The translations under genes were made by a program, and so were the position numbers. A model generated the notes under the pieces. The model made no database searches and was not told where the DNA came from. It saw only the letters and a program-made list of their open reading frames with translations. This document shows, one piece after another, positions 59,349 through 64,000 of a DNA stretch of 64,000 nucleotides; the stretch's first letter is position 1; every line of letters starts with the position of its first letter. This stretch comes from JAFGPF01 sp964500415 (lineage in GTDB: Bacteria; Chloroflexota; Dehalococcoidia; Dehalococcoidales; RBG-16-60-22). Location: the NCBI GenBank assembly GCA_964500415.1, contig CAZCOB010000004.1:1-64000 (forward strand), read 5' to 3'.

Positions 59349-60425
59349 TTATCGGTTTATGGGTCTATCCGTTGGGTCGAAGCTATCGGTCTTCGGTTTC
59401 GGGGCCAGACCGGGCGGAAGTATCCACCAGGCCATCCGGTAAAGGGTTAATAGCCTCAACGGCCAGTACCCTAGCGGCTGATAAAAAGTGTTCTTTAGCA
59501 TGTTTCGCAAAGCTGGGCGGCACATTTTAACTTCGGTGTAGCATTTCACAGCATACCAGTGGGCGGTCGCCATGGCTTTACGTTTCAGCTTGCGGATGGC
59601 CGGTGGCAGGTCTTGTATAGAAAAAAGCTTGGCGGCCAGGTCCAGGCGGGCGTTGGCCCGCTCCTGCTGTCGCGATGAGCTCTTTGCCTCGGCGTACTTG
59701 CGGTAATAGACCAACGGATGGTCAATGTAATACGGCGGCCTTACCAGCGCCAGCCTCAGGCATATGTCCAGGTCCATGATGAAGACATTACCCTCATCCA
59801 CACCACCTATCTTGCTAACCAGCTTACGGTCCATGAGGCAGCCCGGCTGGCAGCCTGCTTTAAGGTTGGCGAAAGACCACCCCAGGTCCATGACAAAGCC
59901 GCTGCTGCCGTGGAATAGCCCGTAATTATGGTAGATTACCTTTGATTGTGAGTCGATGACGATGGCATAGCCGTGGACATAGCCGGCCTCGGGGTGGTGC
60001 ATCATAACATCGGCTGTCTTCGTCAGGCTCCCGGCCGTCAGGATGTCGTCGGCATTGTGCCAGTTGAAGAGCTGCCCCGTACTCCTTGCCAACCCCTTGT
60101 TGATAGCATGACTCTGGCCCCGGTCGGGCTCGCTGGCCCAGTAGGCAAGCCAGGGCTCGTATTTCTTGATGATTTCTACCGAGTCGTCGCTACTGACGCT
60201 ATCAAAAATGAAGTATTCCAGTTCCGGGTAGCCCTGGAGCAGTATCGAGCGAATGGACTCCTCGATGAAACGCCCCTGGTTGTAGTTCGGTGTGACGATG
60301 CTTATCCTGGGCCAGGGACGTCCGTCCGGCATGGTATCGGGGAGCTGCGGGGCTTCTTCCGTCCACGGCCAGCCGGTCCTGCCGGGCGGGGGCGGGGGAA
60401 GCTCACTGAGCCCGGGACATCGCAA
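59349..60425 (-). CDS. Family 2 glycosyltransferase
   Basis: A 358-residue GT-A enzyme. It opens with a proline-rich leader LSELPPPPPGRTGWPWTEE, a feature of a bacterial GT2 subgroup, then ISIVTPNYNQGRFIEESIRS, FDSVSSDDSVEII, SEPDRGQSHAINKGLARSTG and the metal region FNWHNADDILT (A-D-D). MDLDICLRLALVRPPYYID gives the acceptor side. The start is TTG at 60425 with GGGAGG 8 bases upstream; a nearby ATG is out of frame. It lies between aglB and the GDP-fucose genes, so it may be a fucosyltransferase, but this is positional inference only. Confidence 0.85.
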   Translation of the reverse strand: MRCPGLSELPPPPPGRTGWPWTEEAPQLPDTMPDGRPWPRISIVTPNYNQGRFIEESIRSILLQGYPELEYFIFDSVSSDDSVEIIKKYEPWLAYWASEPDRGQSHAINKGLARSTGQLFNWHNADDILTAGSLTKTADVMMHHPEAGYVHGYAIVIDSQSKVIYHNYGLFHGSSGFVMDLGWSFANLKAGCQPGCLMDRKLVSKIGGVDEGNVFIMDLDICLRLALVRPPYYIDHPLVYYRKYAEAKSSSRQQERANARLDLAAKLFSIQDLPPAIRKLKRKAMATAHWYAVKCYTEVKMCRPALRNMLKNTFYQPLGYWPLRLLTLYRMAWWILPPGLAPKPKTDSFDPTDRPINR

Positions 60426-60503
60426 GTCTCCTACCTCCCCTGATACTGGCGCGAATATTACATGGCATCAGTAAATGTCCTTACTCCTACCGGGCTAAGC
60501 CGA

Positions 60504-61448
60504 CTAAAGGCTGTTCTTGTTGTCCCGATACCAGTCGATTGTCATTCTCAGCCCGTCCCGGATGTTTGTTTTTGCCTCGAACCCGAACTCACTTTTTGCC
60601 CGGCTGACATCCAGCGTGCGTCTGGGCTGCCCGTCCGGCTTCGAGGTATCCCACTCCAGCTTGCCGTTAAACCCGCTCAGCTCGCAGATTAGCCCAGCCA
60701 GCTCCCGGATGGATATCTGAGAGCCAGTGCCGAGGTTCACCGGCGCGCTGCCATCATACATTTCGGTTGCCAGGACAATTCCTTCGGCGGCGTCATCAAC
60801 GTAGAGGAACTCACGTGTCGCCCGGCCGGTACCCCATACGGTAATATGCCGTTCTGCTCTGTCTTTGGCATCGAATACCTTCTTAATCAGCGCCGGAATG
60901 ACGTGCGAGGATTTCGGGTCGAAGTTGTCCCCCGGTCCGTAGAGGTTAGCCGGCAACAGGAAGATAGAGTTAAAATCATATTGTTGGCGGTAGGCCTGGG
61001 ACTGTACCAGCAGCATTTTCTTGGCCAGGCCGTAGGGGGCGTTGGTCTCCTCGGGGTAGCCGTTCCAGATGTCGTCCTCCCTGAAGGGGATGGGGGTGAA
61101 CTTGGGGTAAGCGCATACGGTCCCCAGGGCGACAAACTTTTCCAGACCGGCCAGCCGCCCCTGCTCTATCATCTGTACGCCCATCATCAGGTTTTCGTAG
61201 AAAAAACGACCCGGGTTTTCGCTGTTGGCACCGATGCCGCCGACCACCGCCGCCAGGTGGATAACGATATCGGGTCGTGCATCGCGGTAGAGCCTTTTAA
61301 CGGCATCGCCGTCCACCAGGTTATAGTCTCTACTTCTTGGAACAAAGATGTTACGGCAACCTCTCTCCCCCAGCTTTTTCACCACGTACTGCCCCAGGAA
61401 ACCGGCCCCACCGGTTACCGCTATCCTCTTGTCCCCCAGACGGCTCAC
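60504..61448 (-). CDS. fcl: GDP-L-fucose synthase
   Basis: Fcl epimerises C3 and C5 of GDP-4-keto-6-deoxymannose and reduces C4 with NADPH to give GDP-L-fucose. The 314-residue protein has the normal length: IAVTGGAGFLGQYVVKKL, HLAAVVGGIGANSENPGRF (family signature), LGTVCAYPKFTPIPFRE (Ser/Thr and Cys of the epimerase site), the NAPYGLAKKMLL Tyr/Lys pair and NLYGPGDNFDPKSSHVIPAL. It overlaps gmd by 4 bases, giving a complete two-gene pathway. Confidence 0.94.
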   Translation of the reverse strand: MSRLGDKRIAVTGGAGFLGQYVVKKLGERGCRNIFVPRSRDYNLVDGDAVKRLYRDARPDIVIHLAAVVGGIGANSENPGRFFYENLMMGVQMIEQGRLAGLEKFVALGTVCAYPKFTPIPFREDDIWNGYPEETNAPYGLAKKMLLVQSQAYRQQYDFNSIFLLPANLYGPGDNFDPKSSHVIPALIKKVFDAKDRAERHITVWGTGRATREFLYVDDAAEGIVLATEMYDGSAPVNLGTGSQISIRELAGLICELSGFNGKLEWDTSKPDGQPRRTLDVSRAKSEFGFEAKTNIRDGLRMTIDWYRDNKNSL

Positions 61449-62515
61449 GCGGTCTCCTCCGTCTTACGGCTGAATACGGCGTGGTCCGGCGTATCAAGGC
61501 CACTCTTGAGCAGTACGTCTCTGCCTTCACCGGGCGATTTCAATCCGGCCGCCTCCAAATCGGTATCGACCATTATCCTGACAAGCTCTTTGAATCTGAT
61601 TTTCGGCTCCCAGCCAAAAGCCTTCCTGGCCTTGCTCGCATCGGCTATCAGCTCTTCCACCTCGGTGGGGCGGAAGTACCTCTCATCTATACGAATATGC
61701 TCGTTATAGTCGAGGCCGGCATAATCGAAGGCTTCCCGCAGGAATTCCTCCACCGAGTGGGTCTCCCCCGTACCGACCACATAATCTTCCGGCTTTTCCT
61801 GCTGCAACACTGCCCACATGGCTGCCACGTATTCGGGGGCATAGCCCCAGTCGCGCTTGGCTTTGAGGTTGCCCAGGTAGAGGTACTGCTGCCGACCGGC
61901 CTTGATTTCGGCTATGGCCCGGGTTATTTTCTTGGTGACAAAGGTCTGCCCCCGCCGGGGTGACTCATGGTTGAACAGTATGCCGTTGCTGGCGAACAGG
62001 CCGTAGCCCTCCCGATAATTCACCGCCATCCAGTAGGCATAGACCTTAGCGACAGCGTAAGGGCTCCGGGGGTAGAAGGGCATCCGCTCGTTCTGTGGCG
62101 GTGGGGCAGCGCCGAACATCTCGCTGCTGGAGGCCTGGTAGTACCTGGCTTTTACACCGCTTCGCCTGACGGCTTCCAGTATTCTGGTAGTACCCAGCCC
62201 GGTAACATCACCGGTGTATTCGGGCATGTCAAAGCTGACGCGAACGTGGCTCTGGGCTCCAAGGTGGAAAATTTCCTCGGGCTGGATATTGTAGATGACA
62301 TTGGTCAACTGGCTGGAGTCGGCGAGGTCTCCATAGTGGAGAAACAGCCTGGCACCCGCCTGGTGGGGGTCGGTATAGAGGTGGTCTATCCGTGAGGTAT
62401 TGAAGGTGCTGGCGCGGCGGATAAGGCCGTGTACCTCGTACCCTTTAGCCAGCAGAAGCTCCACCAGGTAGGAGCCGTCCTGGCCAGTGGTGCCTGTAAT
62501 GAATGCTTTCTTCAT
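61445..62515 (-). CDS. gmd: GDP-mannose 4,6-dehydratase
   Basis: Gmd makes GDP-4-keto-6-deoxy-D-mannose from GDP-mannose. The 356-residue protein has all family landmarks: FITGTTGQDGSYLVELLL, IRRASTFNTSRIDHLY, YQASSSEMFGAAP, SPYAVAKVYAYWMAVNYRE (Tyr/Lys), FNHESPRRGQTFVTKKI and YFRPTEVEELIADASKARKA. An AGAGGTAAG ribosome site precedes the ATG, and an extended -10 promoter is at 62588-62596. It is the first gene of the leftward unit with fcl and the GT2 gene. Confidence 0.95.
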   Translation of the reverse strand: MKKAFITGTTGQDGSYLVELLLAKGYEVHGLIRRASTFNTSRIDHLYTDPHQAGARLFLHYGDLADSSQLTNVIYNIQPEEIFHLGAQSHVRVSFDMPEYTGDVTGLGTTRILEAVRRSGVKARYYQASSSEMFGAAPPPQNERMPFYPRSPYAVAKVYAYWMAVNYREGYGLFASNGILFNHESPRRGQTFVTKKITRAIAEIKAGRQQYLYLGNLKAKRDWGYAPEYVAAMWAVLQQEKPEDYVVGTGETHSVEEFLREAFDYAGLDYNEHIRIDERYFRPTEVEELIADASKARKAFGWEPKIRFKELVRIMVDTDLEAAGLKSPGEGRDVLLKSGLDTPDHAVFSRKTEETA

Positions 62516-62587
62516 CTTACCTCTCCCGGGATTTTAGTCATAGTCATCGTCTGATATAATTTCGTCATTATCCTGTTTGATTATCTC

Positions 62588-62596
62588 ATTATACCA
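62588..62596 (-). promoter_or_regulatory. Extended -10 promoter of gmd
   Basis: Reading leftward: TGG followed directly by a perfect TATAAT (62593-62588). No good -35 box is visible at the right distance, as is usual for extended -10 promoters. Transcription would start about 65-70 bases before the gmd ATG. Confidence 0.5.
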
Positions 62597-62897
62597 CATT
62601 AGACAGTCGTCACTAGATAGTTAATCTGCTCCCTAAAAACCGGGCTATCCATGATGTGAAATTACCGGGGCGGTAAAGTTGGGATGCAGTACCTGAATCG
62701 CAAAAGCGGCATGGAATGTTCCCAAGCTAGACGGAAGACTCACGATATCTACCACCACGACCGGGCCAAGGAATGGTACGTAATATCATTATGTTACCGA
62801 AACGTAAGGCAACCCAGATTCCACTGAGGGGAAAAAATGGATTATATCAAGTCCGGCATTCTAGCATTTTTATAATAATGGCTTCAGGGCTGTCTTT
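62597..62897. other. Non-coding interval between gmd promoter and SnoaL-like gene
   Basis: About 300 bases without a supportable gene. A weak 5-bp hairpin (CTGTC at 62890-62894 with GACAG at 62904-62908) overlaps the end of the SnoaL-like gene but lacks a T-run. I see no repeat, RNA gene or other site. Confidence 0.4.
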
Positions 62898-63575
62898 TTA
62901 CATGACAGTCTTTCGGCCAGTAACGAGATGAGCGAAATGGAATGGGCAGATAAAACCGGATGGGTACTGCGTTTCCTCCGGTCCACCGTCGGGTGACAAT
63001 TGCGGATTACGCTGGTACGGCCGATTGATGACTTCCGTGGACTGCCTTTCCGGTTCAACAAAACCAATGGTATAGGGACAGTGGAAGGTCATGCACCAGT
63101 GTACTTTAAATAGTTTCCATTTACCATCCTGTTTTATATAGTCGACTTCATAGACGCCGTTCATCCAGCCCGGATTGACCTTACTCCCCTCGGCGGGGAA
63201 CGCGTTGGCTCCGAAGCCGTACCATCTTCCTTTTGCCGTTTTACCATCCGGGTCTACGTGGACGATGCCGGAGAGCTGCATCACCTGGTGGAGAAATTCC
63301 GGGTTTTCTACCCATTTTAATTCAATATTCTTTCTGCCGTGGTGGAAGAAGTCCCTTATGTTTTCCTTTCCCACGTAGTGGCCAGCGGCCACGAGCAGCG
63401 AGGTATCCGGGCCGTCCGCAAAACAATCGATTATATCCTCGGCCATCCAGTGTTCGAGGTAAAAGCCATAAGCCCTTTGTAGTTTCTTAATCTCCTCGAT
63501 ATCTTCCATGGTCTGAATCCTGGCTTCAAGTTCTTTTATTTTAGTTTCCAGTCGCTCTACTTGCTCCGTGCTCAT
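62898..63575 (-). CDS. SnoaL-like (NTF2-fold) protein with N-terminal coiled coil
   Basis: A 225-residue protein. Residues 2-35 form a heptad-like helix (EQVERLETKIKELEARIQTM). Residues 40-180 match the SnoaL-like NTF2 fold: LQRAYGFYLEHWMAEDIIDC, GHYVGKENIRDFF and MNGVYEVDYIKQDGKWKLF. This fold hosts isomerases, dehydratases and dehydrogenases acting on hydrophobic substrates, or mere ligand binders. A longer frame starts at 63629, but AGGAGG lies 5 bases before the ATG at 63575. It is unrelated to the glycan locus and probably belongs with the SDR gene next to it. Confidence 0.8.
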   Translation of the reverse strand: MSTEQVERLETKIKELEARIQTMEDIEEIKKLQRAYGFYLEHWMAEDIIDCFADGPDTSLLVAAGHYVGKENIRDFFHHGRKNIELKWVENPEFLHQVMQLSGIVHVDPDGKTAKGRWYGFGANAFPAEGSKVNPGWMNGVYEVDYIKQDGKWKLFKVHWCMTFHCPYTIGFVEPERQSTEVINRPYQRNPQLSPDGGPEETQYPSGFICPFHFAHLVTGRKTVM

Positions 63576-63709
63576 ATCAGCCTCCTGATTCCAGTGTATA
63601 TAATATCTACTCCCGGCTGCAGATACCACCTTATTTACTCTCTAACAGATTGGGGGTTAAAACTATCACCCCGACTTTCTGCCACGCTGTGTCATCTGCC
63701 TTTTGATAT

Positions 63710-64000
63710 TTACGGCGTTACGCCGCCAGAGACAACGAGAACCTGCCCGACGATATCGCTGGCGGCATCGGATACCAGAAACACCACCGCGTTGGCGATA
63801 TCCTTGGTCGTGGTCAACCTGTTTATAGGGAGAGTCTTGGGAAAATTTTCGATGAGTCCGGGAGGCGCGTTCTTGGCGAAACCGGTATCGGCTACGCCGG
63901 GCGATACGCAGTTGATATTGATGCCATGGGGCGCCGCTTCCTTGGCGACTCCCATGGTAAAACCGATAATCCCCGCCTTGGCCGCTGCGTAACCGGAGGT
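63710..64000 (-). CDS. Short-chain dehydrogenase/reductase, C-terminal part (5' end outside window)
   Basis: The frame is open to the window edge and gives 96 residues of a classical SDR. It has the catalytic pair in SGYAAAKAGIIGFTMGVAKE (Y-x3-K), GININCVSPGVADTGFA (the NAD-binding N-x-x-x-PG segment), NRLTTTKDIANAVVFLVSDA and the C-terminal IVGQVLVVSGGVTP. The substrate cannot be told. It lies 134 bases upstream of the SnoaL-like gene on the same strand and may be co-transcribed with it. Confidence 0.9.
   Translation of the reverse strand, partial: TSGYAAAKAGIIGFTMGVAKEAAPHGININCVSPGVADTGFAKNAPPGLIENFPKTLPINRLTTTKDIANAVVFLVSDAASDIVGQVLVVSGGVTP

Noticed and set aside
1..64000. CRISPR arrays, insertion sequences, tRNA or rRNA genes
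   Set aside because: I looked for spaced direct repeats, terminal inverted repeats with transposase motifs and tRNA-like cloverleaves and found none that could be supported.

Overview
This window looks like chromosomal DNA of an uncultivated bacterium, most plausibly a Chloroflexota of the class Dehalococcoidia. This is inferred from the gene mix, not from a marker gene: corrinoid salvage genes, a GYD protein, a DUF1616 protein, an archaeal-type AglB/STT3 oligosaccharyltransferase, and a SnoaL-like gene next to an SDR. I see no rRNA, tRNA, CRISPR array, transposase or replication origin.

Layout. Positions 1-3422 (+) hold housekeeping genes: the 3' end of cobQ, cobU, a GYD protein, a zinc-finger/winged-helix protein, a small membrane protein and a SpoU RNA methyltransferase. 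From a good promoter at 3526-3554 to about 62.5 kb the window is one very large surface-glycan locus in blocks. (a) 3622-17131 (+): TIM-barrel isomerase, IolB-like isomerase, DAHP/KDO8P-type aldolase, CMP-sugar synthetase, a GT2-cytidylyltransferase fusion, then methyltransferases, glycosyltransferases, a toroid-fold protein, a cupin and a DegT aminotransferase. (b) 17361-32895 (+), from a second promoter: wecB, sugar dehydratase/epimerases, a Gfo/Idh/MocA oxidoreductase, an AAC(3)-like acetyltransferase, a deacetylase, an AsnB-like amidotransferase, a SPASM radical SAM enzyme, GT4 enzymes and a large membrane protein. (c) 32892-41795 (-): rfbF, reductase/epimerase, cupin epimerase, rfbG and rfbH for a CDP-3,6-dideoxyhexose, followed by methyltransferases and GT2 enzymes. 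(d) 42010-43380 (+): a lone B12-type radical SAM gene with its own promoter, divergent from rfbF. (e) 43409-53519 (-): GT4 enzymes, another radical SAM enzyme, a GMD-like dehydratase, UDP-glucose dehydrogenase, a WbpA-like dehydrogenase and a 4-epimerase. (f) 54018-59268 (-): DUF1616 protein, GT-C membrane protein and AglB. (g) 59349-62515 (-): GT2, fcl and gmd for GDP-L-fucose. The window ends with a SnoaL-like gene and a truncated SDR gene, both (-).

How the genes fit together: the locus can make or modify UDP-ManNAc, UDP-glucuronate, a UDP-HexNAc uronate, a CDP-dideoxyhexose, GDP-fucose and probably a CMP-activated ulosonic acid. About a dozen glycosyltransferases would assemble these; methyl-, acetyl-, amido- and radical SAM enzymes would decorate them; and AglB would transfer the finished glycan en bloc to protein, such as an S-layer. 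No Wzx-type flippase or membrane-embedded initiating transferase was recognised.

The most unusual item is the AglB at 56404-59268. It carries a complete DnaJ J-domain with the HPD motif in the cytoplasmic segment just before its last membrane helix, suggesting direct recruitment of DnaK to a protein glycosylation enzyme. Other notable items are the possible new CMP-ulosonate pathway, the GT2-cytidylyltransferase fusion with an altered nucleotide loop, an RfbH with an added PemK/MazF-like N-terminal domain, an AsnB homologue without its Cys nucleophile, and a DUF1616 gene that appears to start at ATT.
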